Of a stretch of DNA of 64,000 nucleotides, positions 52,687 to 59,666 are shown piece after piece. This DNA is from UBA1366 sp047602575 (GTDB lineage Bacteria; Bacillota; Clostridia; Oscillospirales; Ruminococcaceae), in the NCBI GenBank assembly GCA_047602575.1, contig JASGGY010000007.1, positions 310,001 to 374,000 of the forward strand, given 5' to 3'. Made by a program: the position numbers and the translations under genes. The notes under the pieces were generated by a model. The model saw nothing but the letters and a program-made list of their open reading frames with translations, did no database searches and was not told the DNA's origin. Every line of letters starts with the position of its first letter. Within the stretch, counting starts at the first letter, position 1.

Positions 52687-53129
52687 GGGTTGTAACAAAT
52701 TCGCCGGAGGAAACCATCGCCTTTGCGCGAAACTTTGCAAAGCTTCTGCGCGCGGGGGATGTGGTGGCGTTCCGCGGGGGGCTGGGTGCGGGGAAAACCA
52801 CATTCACGCGCGGGCTTTCGCTGGGGCTGGGCTTGGGCGACAACGTGACCTCGCCGACCTTTGCACTGGTCAACGAATACCGCCCGAAAGGCGGGGGTGC
52901 TGGGCTGTTCCATTTTGATCTGTACCGGCTTTCGTCGGCGGAGGACGCGGAAACGACGGGGTATTATGACTACCTTGCCGAGGGCGGAATCTGCGCGGTG
53001 GAGTGGTCGGAGAACGCTGCGGCGCTGTTCGGCGCGGGAACGGTGTTTGTCGAGCTTCTTGTGCTGGACGAAAGCCGGCGCGAAATCAGGATTTACGGAG
53101 ATGAACGCTTTGCTGATCATAGGGATTGA
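52683..53129 (+). CDS. tsaE: tRNA t6A biosynthesis ATPase TsaE
   Basis: TsaE is the ATPase that, with TsaB-TsaD, supports threonylcarbamoyl transfer to A37 of ANN-decoding tRNAs. The 148-residue product has the Walker A GGLGAGKTTFTRGLSLGLGL, then the threonine/serine motif NVTSPTFALVNEYRP and LFHFDLYRLSSAEDAETTGY, with VEWSENAAALF downstream. All are family signatures. ATG 52683 overlaps the NUDIX stop codon (ATGA); an upstream in-frame extension to 52638 belongs to that gene's frame region and is not conserved. It overlaps tsaB by 29 bases. Confidence 0.95.
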   Translation: MRVVTNSPEETIAFARNFAKLLRAGDVVAFRGGLGAGKTTFTRGLSLGLGLGDNVTSPTFALVNEYRPKGGGAGLFHFDLYRLSSAEDAETTGYYDYLAEGGICAVEWSENAAALFGAGTVFVELLVLDESRREIRIYGDERFADHRD

Positions 53130-53781
53130 AACCTCGGGGAAAACCGCGTCGTGCGCGGTGTCCGACGGGGAGCGGATTGTGGCAGAGAGCGGGTTTGTGA
53201 CGGCGCTCACGCACTCGCAGGTGATTCTGCCGCTGGCGCAGCGGGTGGTGGCGGACGCGGGGCTTGACATCGGGGCGGCGGACTGCTTCGCGGTGTCGAA
53301 GGGTCCGGGGTCGTACACGGGGCTGCGGATCGGGATTGCGGCGGTCAAGGGGCTGTGCTTTCCCGACGGAACGAGCTGTGTGGGGATTTCCACGCTTGAG
53401 GCGCTGGCTTTTCCTGTGGCTGCGGCGCAGGGCACGGCGATTTTCGCGATGATGAAAGCGCGCCCGGGCATCAGCTACTGCGGAGTTTACGCGCCGGACG
53501 GCAACAAGCTGATGTGCCTTGTGCCGGATGCGGTGATGGCGGACGAGGCGGTGAAAACGCTTGCGGCGCGGTTTTCCGACATTCTGGCGGTGGGCGACGG
53601 GGCGTCGCTGCTGGCGGGGTGCGCGGGCGTAAGGCTTGCGCCGGAGTGGGCGAACGCGCCGCGTGCGTCCGCGCTGTGCGGGTGCGCGCTGGCGAGGCGG
53701 GACGAATGGGTTGACGCGCAGCAGCTGGCGGCGGCTTATTTGCAGGAAACGAAGGCGGAGAAGGATATGCGGCATCGGTAG
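53101..53781 (+). CDS. tsaB: tRNA t6A biosynthesis protein TsaB
   Basis: TsaB is the non-catalytic partner that dimerises with TsaD. The 226-residue protein starts MNALLIIGIETSGKTASCAV at ATG 53101, within the tsaE 3' end. The N-terminal SKGPGSYTGLRIGIAAVKGL, about 60 residues on, is the TsaB signature (G-P-G-S-x-T-G-x-R-I-G). The C-terminal half (GAALLAGCAG-type) is shorter than in E. coli but typical of Firmicutes. In many genomes rimI and tsaD follow; here a small membrane protein and rpiB do. With trmO nearby, the region carries several A37 tRNA-modification genes. Confidence 0.94.
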   Translation: MNALLIIGIETSGKTASCAVSDGERIVAESGFVTALTHSQVILPLAQRVVADAGLDIGAADCFAVSKGPGSYTGLRIGIAAVKGLCFPDGTSCVGISTLEALAFPVAAAQGTAIFAMMKARPGISYCGVYAPDGNKLMCLVPDAVMADEAVKTLAARFSDILAVGDGASLLAGCAGVRLAPEWANAPRASALCGCALARRDEWVDAQQLAAAYLQETKAEKDMRHR

Positions 53782-53950
53782 GGTGCGCGGGGCGGAATGG
53801 CGCGGAACAGAGCATCGCGCGTTCCATTGACAATTTCCCCGTGCGGGGCGGAACTGCGCACCGCGTTGTCACGTCGTGCCGCCAACGACACCATTGCGCG
53901 CGGGAACAATGCGCGGGGGAATTTTTCGGAAAGCGGGGAACAGGGGAGCG

Positions 53951-54127
53951 ATGCGAAAGAAATATTATTTGCTCAGCGGGATTGCGCTGGCGGTGGTGGG
54001 GATCTGCAAGCTGGTCGGCACGCTGACCGAGAACGCGTATGTTTATATCGCGGCTTCGGTGCTGATGATCGTCAGCGGGCTGGTAATGATATTTTTTCTG
54101 GCAAAGGCACGGCGTGGCAACCGCTGA
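53951..54127 (+). CDS. Small two-helix membrane protein (58 aa)
   Basis: The start ATG 53951 has AGGGGAGCG upstream. The product, MRKKYYLLSGIALAVVGICK at the N-terminus and AYVYIAASVLMIVSGLVMIFF in the middle, has two membrane segments and a basic tail. It matches short uncharacterised membrane proteins only. It lies 170 bases after tsaB and 29 before rpiB; the intervening 53782-53950 has no recognised feature. Confidence 0.65.
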   Translation: MRKKYYLLSGIALAVVGICKLVGTLTENAYVYIAASVLMIVSGLVMIFFLAKARRGNR

Positions 54128-54155
54128 GCAATGAAATGGATGGAGGAATGCGAAA

Positions 54156-54647
54156 ATGGTAGGAATCGGGAATGATCACGCGGGCGTGGAGCTGAAGCGT
54201 GAGATTATCGCTTATTTTGAGGAAAACAACATCGCGTATACGGACTTCGGCTGTCACGCGGGGGAGAAATGCGATTATCCGGACGCGGCGAAAACGGTGT
54301 GCGACAGGGTCGTGGACGGGACATGCGACTGCGCGGTGCTGATCTGCGGCACGGGGGTCGGGATTTCGATGGCGGCAAACAAGGTCAAGGGCATCCGCGC
54401 GGCGTGCTGCTCCGACTATTTTTCGGCGAAATATACGCGTGTACACAACAACGCGAACGTGCTGTGTTTGGGTGCGCGGGTCGTCGGCGCGGGGCTGGCG
54501 GTCGAGCTGGTGGATGTGTTCCTGCACACGGAATTTGAAACGGGCGGGCGGCATTCGGCGCGGGTGGCGAAAATTGACGCACTGGATGAGAGAAATAATC
54601 AGTTGCGCAACGAGATTTGCACCGAAAAATGCAACGAATACAAATAA
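54156..54647 (+). CDS. rpiB: Ribose-5-phosphate isomerase B (RpiB/LacAB family)
   Basis: RpiB interconverts ribose 5-phosphate and ribulose 5-phosphate. The 163-residue product has the N-terminal IGNDHAGVELKREIIAYFEE, the catalytic Cys in CDCAVLICGTGVGISMAANK, and VHNNANVLCLGARVVGAGLA with phosphate-binding residues. Length is slightly above the usual ~150 because of a C-terminal tail (ERNNQLRNEICTEKC). RpiB and galactose-6-phosphate isomerase subunits share this fold, but single-gene occurrence favours RpiB. The start ATG 54156 follows GGAGG. A strong terminator follows. Confidence 0.95.
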   Translation: MVGIGNDHAGVELKREIIAYFEENNIAYTDFGCHAGEKCDYPDAAKTVCDRVVDGTCDCAVLICGTGVGISMAANKVKGIRAACCSDYFSAKYTRVHNNANVLCLGARVVGAGLAVELVDVFLHTEFETGGRHSARVAKIDALDERNNQLRNEICTEKCNEYK

Positions 54648-54648
54648 C

Positions 54649-54690
54649 GGCGTCCGGTATGCTGAAAGTAGCATGCCGGACACCGTAAAA
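54649..54690 (+). terminator. Terminator between convergent rpiB and the collagen-like gene
   Basis: ACGGCGTCCGGTATGCT pairs with AGCATGCCGGACACCGT around GAAAGT. It is followed by AAAATT on + and preceded by TTATTTG, so both genes may use it. Confidence 0.75.
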
Positions 54691-54713
54691 TTATCTGACT
54701 GTGTTATGCCGGA

Positions 54714-57053
54714 TTATTGAATTTCAAGTCCCGCGCTTGCGTAGCCTGTTGCAACTGTGGCGATAGTGATTCCCGTACCCGTGCATGAGAACACGAGGAG
54801 CAATCTGTCGTCAACGCCGACGCTGTAGCTAGCAGCGGCGCTGCCTTTTACGACTGTGCCGATGTTGACAATGTTGCTGTACGAAGGCAGGTCAACGGCG
54901 ACTCCCGTCGGGGAGAAGATGTTGTCGGTCGATGCGGCTGTGTTGATATAAAGCTCGGCTCTGACGGTGACAGTTGAACCGATAAGCGAGAGAGCGATAA
55001 CGTTGCTGAATGTCGCCGCGAGAGTTGTCAGAGTTCCCGCTCTGGGAACAACGAACGCGAAGTTGAGAAGCGTCGCCGAAGCGCCCGTCAGGTCAATTGT
55101 CGCGCCGAGTACCGACACGCCGATTACGGAATTTCCGAAGCCGACAAATCCCGGAAGTCCGACAAGACCGCCTAAGAGGGTCGAAATCGGAAGCGGTGTG
55201 CCTGACGCGTAAGGGATAATTGTCGATGAACCCGCAGTTCCTGTTGCTCCCGTTGCGCCAGTTGCGCCGGTTGCACCAGTCGCGCCAGTAGCTCCGGTAG
55301 CTCCGGTAGCGCCGGTAGCGCCAGTTGCACCAGTCGCGCCAGTTGCACCGGTCGCGCCAGTTGCGCCAGCTTCGCCGGGGTCGCCTGTTGCGCCAGTAGA
55401 GCCAGTCGCTCCAGTAGCGCCGGTCGCGCCCGTTGCACCAGTTGCGCCAGTTGCCCCGGTTGCCCCGGTTGCGCCAGCTTCGCCGGGGTCGCCGGTAGCG
55501 CCAGTAGCTCCGGTCGCGCCGGTTGCGCCAGTTGCACCAGTCGCGCCAGTTGCACCTGTTGCTCCGGTTGCGCCGGTTGCACCAGCTTCGCCGGGGTCAC
55601 CGGTTGCGCCAGTAGCGCCGGTCGCGCCAGTTGCGCCAGTTGCACCGGTTGCCCCCGTTGCGCCGGTTGCGCCGGTTGCGCCAGCTTCGCCGGGGTCTCC
55701 GGTTGCGCCAGTAGCGCCAGTTGCACCAGTCGCGCCAGTTGCGCCGGTTGCACCAGCTTCGCCGGGGTCACCGGTTGCGCCAGTCGCGCCAGTCGCGCCG
55801 GTAGCGCCGGTAGCGCCAGTTGCACCAGTCGCGCCAGTTGCACCGGTTGCACCAGTTGCACCGTTTTCGCCGGGGTTGCCGGTTGCTCCAGTAGCGCCTG
55901 TTGTACCAGTCGCGCCAGTAGCGCCAGTTGCACCAGTTGCACCGTTTTCGCCGGGGTCGCCGGTTGCGCCAGTAGAGCCAGTAGCTCCGGTAGCGCCCGT
56001 AACGCCGGTTGCCCCCGTTGCGCCGGTAGCACCGGTTGCGCCATTTTCGCCGGGGTCGCCGGTCGCGCCGGTAGCGCCAGTCGCGCCGGTAGAGCCGGTT
56101 GCCCCCGTTGCACCGGTTGCGCCAGTTGCACCGGTTGCACCAGCTTCGCCGGGGTCGCCTGTTGCGCCAGTAGAGCCAGTCGCTCCAGTAGCGCCGGTAG
56201 CGCCGGTAGCGCCAGTTGCACCGGTTGCGCCAGCTTCGCCGGGGTCGCCGGTAGCGCCAGTCGCGCCAGTTGCACCAGTCGCGCCAGTTGCACCGGTTGC
56301 ACCGTTTTCGCCGGGGTCGCCAGTAGCGCCAGTAGAGCCAGTCGCGCCGGTAGCGCCTGTTGCACCAGTCGCGCCAGTTGCGCCAGTTGCACCAGTTGCA
56401 CCGTTTTCGCCGGGGTCGCCGGTTGCGCCAGTAGAGCCAGTAGCTCCGGTAGCGCCGGTTGCCCCCGTTGCGCCGGTTGCACCGGTTGCGCCAGCTTCGC
56501 CGGGGTCACCGGTTGCGCCAGTAGCTCCGGTCGCGCCGGTAGCGCCTGTTGCTCCGGTCGCGCCCGTTGCACCGGTAGCGCCGGTAGCACCGGTTGCGCC
56601 AGTCGCGCCGGTAGCACCGGTAGCACCGGTAGCACCGGTCGGACCGGTTGCGCCCGTGCCGGTAGCACCGGTTGCTCCCGTCGCGCCGGTAGCGCCCGTT
56701 GCGCCCGTTGCGCCGGCAGGTCCTTGCGGTCCTTGTGGTCCGAACGGTCCTTGCGGGCCTGTCGCACCGGTAGCACCCGTTGCGCCGGTAGCGCCGGTCG
56801 GTCCGGTTGCGCCTGTGCCGGAAGCGCCCGTTGCGCCAGTAGCACCGGTAGCGCCCGTCGCACCGGTGGCGCCGGTAGCACCGGTTGCGCCTGTGCCGGA
56901 AGCTCCGGTTGCGCCCGTTGCACCCGTTGCACCCGTCGCGCCGGTCGCGCCGGTCGGTCCGACGACGCAGGTACAGCAGGACATGGTGTGATAATTCATA
57001 TTATCATCGCAGCCGCCCGCGCTGTAGACGTTGGTTTTTGTATGATTGTTCAT
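54714..57053 (-). CDS. BclA/BclB-like collagen-like surface glycoprotein
   Basis: A 779-residue product. The N-terminus MNNHTKTNVYSAGGCDDNMN is followed by MSCCTCVVGPTGATG, a short cysteine-rich anchor. Then come about 570 residues of collagen-type G-x-y triplets, mostly GAT, broken by GDPGEAG, GDPGENG and GSTGATG units. The C-terminal ~175 residues (STIIPYASGTPLPISTLLGG ... ITIATVATGYASAGLEIQ) resemble the BclB C-terminal trimerising domain (TIGR03721 type). Such proteins form the hair-like outer layer of spores or cell surfaces, with O-glycans on the Thr of GAT. The adjacent divergently spaced minus-strand glycosyltransferase fits this. The ATG at 57053 has GAAAGGAAGATTC upstream. A protein with so many near-identical triplets should vary in length between strains. 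Confidence 0.9.
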   Translation of the reverse strand: MNNHTKTNVYSAGGCDDNMNYHTMSCCTCVVGPTGATGATGATGATGATGASGTGATGATGATGATGATGATGATGASGTGATGPTGATGATGATGATGPQGPFGPQGPQGPAGATGATGATGATGATGATGTGATGPTGATGATGATGATGATGATGATGATGATGATGATGATGATGATGDPGEAGATGATGATGATGATGATGSTGATGDPGENGATGATGATGATGATGATGATGSTGATGDPGENGATGATGATGATGATGATGDPGEAGATGATGATGATGATGATGSTGATGDPGEAGATGATGATGATGATGSTGATGATGATGDPGENGATGATGATGATGVTGATGATGSTGATGDPGENGATGATGATGATGTTGATGATGNPGENGATGATGATGATGATGATGATGATGATGATGDPGEAGATGATGATGATGATGATGDPGEAGATGATGATGATGATGATGATGATGATGDPGEAGATGATGATGATGATGATGATGATGATGATGDPGEAGATGATGATGATGATGATGATGATGSTGATGDPGEAGATGATGATGATGATGATGATGATGATGATGATGATGATGATGTAGSSTIIPYASGTPLPISTLLGGLVGLPGFVGFGNSVIGVSVLGATIDLTGASATLLNFAFVVPRAGTLTTLAATFSNVIALSLIGSTVTVRAELYINTAASTDNIFSPTGVAVDLPSYSNIVNIGTVVKGSAAASYSVGVDDRLLLVFSCTGTGITIATVATGYASAGLEIQ

Positions 57054-57117
57054 TATCTGAATCTTCCTTTCATCTGATGAATCCGACTTTCGCCGGGGAA
57101 CAGGTTGTTCCGTTACA

Positions 57118-58257
57118 CTATATGCCGTCTTCTGTGGACTTGTTCCTTGCGTTCTTTTCGGCAAAATAAGTGCGGTTGTAGGCGACGGCGGCGGAATCCG
57201 GCTTAAAGACGGCGGCGCGCTCGTTGTAGCTTTCCGCAAGCACCGTGTCGCCGAGCTGATCGTGGCAGACCGCAAGCTCGATGCAGGGCAGATAGCCGCG
57301 GCAGTCCGGCTGCGAGAAGCCCCAGTTTTTCTCCGGCGGCTTGACGGAAAGCGCTTGCTCAAACCAATAAACCGCTTCGCGCAGTCGGTTGTTCCTTAAA
57401 AACCAATAGCCCAGTGCGCACAGAGCCTCCGCGCGCGGCAGGTCGAACTGAAACGACTTTAGCAGTGCGGTCAGCGCCTGTTCGCTGTGCTTAAGCTGCT
57501 CCTCGCAGTCAGAAAGCAGCAGGCAGGCGTTGATTTTGTCCTCCACCCAGCCGTCATCGCGGGCAAGAAAGCGCCGAAGCATCGCGGCGGCGTCTTCCCA
57601 GCGGGCGTGATCCTTCAGCTCGCGGGCGTAGTAATACATACCGCGCGGGGAGAGCGTGCCGTCTTTCGCGAGAAGCTTTTCGTAGATTTCAAGATTCCGC
57701 TTTTTGGCGGGCTCTTTGATTTTTTTATGCGTGACGGCGATGTCCGCTTCCACGACCTTGCCGCTGTAGGCGATATATTCGTGAACGGGCTCGTGCCACT
57801 TGAAGCCGCGCGTGCGCTTGAGCAGACGTTCCCGGAAAAACGAGAAGGTGACATTGCCCGCGTCGTCGAAACCGGTGTTGTAGCGCATCATGACCACGTC
57901 GGTGTCGGGGGAGAGGTTTTGTTTGAGTGACCGGAGCTTGGCGATATCGGGCGCGAGCAGGATGTCGTCGGCATCAAGCCACATAAGGTAGTCCATGGTT
58001 GCTTTGGAAAAAGCGAAGTTGCGTGCGTCGGAGAAATCGTCCGTCCACGCGAAGTCGTAGAGTTTGTCGGTGTAGGCTGCGGCGATTGCCTTTGTGCGGT
58101 CGGTTGAGCCGGTGTCGGCGACGATGATTTCGTCGGCGAATTGCTTGGCGCAGTCCAGACAGCGGGCGAGGGTTTCCTCCTCGTTTTTGACAATCATGCA
58201 GACGCTGATGGTAATGGTCGGATATGGCGACGTTGCGCCTTGAAAGATCATTCGCAC
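57118..58257 (-). CDS. Family 2 glycosyltransferase with TPR-type C-terminus
   Basis: The 379-residue product has a GT2 N-terminal domain: ISVCMIVKNEEETLARCLDC, IIVADTGSTDRTKAIAAAYT, AFSKATMDYLMWLDADDILL (the D-x-D metal site) and KWHEPVHEY. The C-terminal half (from about 205) is made of TPR-like helical repeats, as in SunS-type glycosyltransferases (AREL..WEDAAAMLRRFLARD; ALCALGYWFLRNNRLREAVY). It lies directly upstream of the collagen-like gene in the same direction (64-base gap), suggesting it adds the first sugar to the Thr of GAT. Donor and acceptor are inference. The ATG is at 58257. Confidence 0.9.
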   Translation of the reverse strand: MRMIFQGATSPYPTITISVCMIVKNEEETLARCLDCAKQFADEIIVADTGSTDRTKAIAAAYTDKLYDFAWTDDFSDARNFAFSKATMDYLMWLDADDILLAPDIAKLRSLKQNLSPDTDVVMMRYNTGFDDAGNVTFSFFRERLLKRTRGFKWHEPVHEYIAYSGKVVEADIAVTHKKIKEPAKKRNLEIYEKLLAKDGTLSPRGMYYYARELKDHARWEDAAAMLRRFLARDDGWVEDKINACLLLSDCEEQLKHSEQALTALLKSFQFDLPRAEALCALGYWFLRNNRLREAVYWFEQALSVKPPEKNWGFSQPDCRGYLPCIELAVCHDQLGDTVLAESYNERAAVFKPDSAAVAYNRTYFAEKNARNKSTEDGI

Positions 58258-58359
58258 CCCTCCGTTTTGTGGAATCGGCGCGGCAAAACCGGTGTCGGTA
58301 CTCCTGCCGCGCTTCTTACAGTATATGCGTGCGGGGCGGGGATGGTGTGCGGAAACAGG

Positions 58360-58404
58360 AAAAAGCCCGACTTTGATTGCGCAAAATCAGAGTCGGGCTT
58401 TTGC
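58360..58404. terminator. Bidirectional rho-independent terminator
   Basis: AAAAGCCCGACTTTGATT pairs with AATCAGAGTCGGGCTTTT around GCGCAA, with A and T runs on either side. It separates the sigma-factor fragment (minus) from the glycosyltransferase (minus). Confidence 0.9.
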
Positions 58405-58431
58405 ATGGGTATGGCGGTGGGGAGGGAGGTG

Positions 58432-58800
58432 TCAATTCTTTACTGCGTCGGATACGTTAATTCTGTGTTGTTGATGATGAGCTTGGAGAGGCGGTTTAAA
58501 TCCAGACTGTAATAGCGGGCTTGCTGTAATGGCTGCGCCGGTCGGCAAGTGCGTTGAAGCGCGCACGCCTGCGATCCAGTTATCAAGCGAGCTTTTTTTG
58601 GGGACAAAGGCTTCGATGTGCGTCCGTATCGCCATGAGGATGTCGTTGACGCACGCCTCGCGCAGCTGGGGAAGCTCCGGAAGACGCCGGTAGACGACGG
58701 ATTTAATCAGGCTGCCGAACGCATCGAGCAATGCTGCGACTGCGTCGGGGTTACGGTGCTTGATTCCGCTGACCAGCATGCATGCCTGCGTTGTATCCAT
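58432..58800 (-). pseudogene. Sigma-70-like (ECF type) RNA polymerase sigma factor remnant
   Basis: The first ~80 residues (VSGIKHRNPDAVAALLDAFG, LIKSVVYRRLPELPQLREAC, VNDILMAIRTHIEAFVPKKS, SLDNWIAGV) match sigma region 2: helix, then the D-(I/V)-x-x-x-(V/I)-F-V-P-K and W-(L/I)-A-x-(I/V) pattern. At 58564 the frame breaks: one extra base (a second G in the sense GTGG-CGCGC) would continue as ARFNALADRRSHYS, consistent with the ARNxAxDxxR region; another frame gives LDLNRLSKLIINNTELTYPT. There is no region 4. A degraded or twice-shifted sigma gene. Start ATG at 58800, GAAAGGAATTG upstream. Confidence 0.65.
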
Positions 58801-59019
58801 GTGCGCAATTCCTTTCTTGTGGGTTCGGGTGGGGATGCAAAAGCGCTTTCAATGACTTATTCGCGCGGGGCGGTGCGATTTTAGACAGATTTAGAAAAAG
58901 AGCATATACTTGATCTTCAGTTGGCAAATTTATTTTGGTGTGTTTTTATTGCAAAGCGCTGCCGGTGGAAAGTCAAGCGGTTCGATTTGTGAAAAACAAT
59001 GCTTTTTTACTGTGATGGG

Positions 59020-59048
59020 TTGAAACAAACAAAAGTTTGTTGTATAAT
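59020..59048 (+). promoter_or_regulatory. Sigma-A promoter at the head of the Shango operon
   Basis: TTGAAA (59020-59025), 17-base spacer, TATAAT (59043-59048). The 220 bases before it (58801-59019) show no other feature. Confidence 0.85.
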
Positions 59049-59080
59049 AAAAGAGATGCAGGTCGGGAGGGGGCGGAGGA

Positions 59081-59666
59081 ATGCCGGAGGGGAAAGAGAT
59101 TGTGTTGCGCGCGGAGCGGATTGTGCGGAGAACGGGAGATATGGTATGCGCAGATGTGGGTTCGGCGGGGATGTGGTTCTCCACGATGGATGAGGATAAA
59201 AACGTTGCTGTGGATGCGGCGGGAGCAAGCCCCCGCCCTACGGGGAGCAGTGAATGTGCGCAAGTGGGTTCGGCGAGGATGTGGTTCTCCACGATGGATA
59301 AGGATAAAAACTTTGCAGAAGATTCGGCGGGAGCAAGCCCCCGCCCTACGGGGAGCAGTGAATGTGCGCAAGCGGGTTCGGCGGGGATATGGTTCTTCAC
59401 GATGGATAAAGATAAAACTTTGCAGAAGATTCGGCGGGAGCAAGCCCCCGCCCTACGGGGAGCAGTGAATGTGCGCAAGCGGGTTCGGCGGGGATATGGT
59501 TCTCCACGATGGATAAGGATAAAAACTTTGCAGAAGATGCGGCGGGAGCAAGCCCCCGCCCACGCATGGCGAAAGCTTGAGGTGCCATGGGGCGTGAGAT
59601 TAAGTTTTCAATCTGCGGATGAAGTAAAATATACTATAGGATCTGTTAGGAGGAGGTTTGCGTACT
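59081..59666 (+). pseudogene. Displaced 5' end of the TerB gene, disrupted by REP-containing tandem repeats
   Basis: The ATG at 59081 is well placed: promoter at 59020, ribosome binding site GGCGGAGG at 59072. Its first residues, MPEGKEIVLRAERIVRR, match LHAERIVRR in the true TerB gene; 19 bases (59110-59128 and 59738-59756) are identical. After that the frame is filled by the 108-bp tandem array. It stays open only because the repeats are stop-free, and the third unit is 107 bp, so it reads the repeat in a new frame from there. I interpret it as the old 5' end of the TerB gene, duplicated and then expanded. Confidence 0.55.
59171..59580 (+). repeat. Tandem array of a 108-bp unit, each with one REP-like palindrome (family B copies 5-8)
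   Basis: Units start at 59171, 59279, 59387 and 59494 (periods 108, 108, 107; the last is partial). Each contains GGTTCTCCACGATGGAT (with small changes), GATAAAAACTTTGCAGAAGA, the palindrome GCGGGAGCAAGC... (59219, 59327, 59434, 59542) and GGGGAGCAGTGAATGTGCGC. Units differ by few bases, indicating recent amplification. No CRISPR-like unique spacers. Confidence 0.9.

Noticed and set aside
52861..53100. N-terminal extension of TsaB into tsaE
   Set aside because: The conserved TsaB start MNALLIIGIETSGK is at 53101; the extension is an out-of-frame reading of TsaE.
55172..56991. Long open frames on both strands across the collagen region (Pro-Val-Ala and Leu-Pro-Ala repeats)
   Set aside because: They are other-frame readings of the GAT triplet DNA. 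Only the minus-strand frame starting MNNHTKTN has a ribosome binding site, a signal-like N-terminus and a family C-terminal domain.
58930..59478. Minus-strand frames with repeated VGRGLAPA
   Set aside because: They are the complement of the 108-bp REP array; no start site or homology, and the + strand explains the DNA.
59171..59580. CRISPR array
   Set aside because: The 108-bp units are contiguous near-identical repeats without unique spacers, and no cas gene is nearby.
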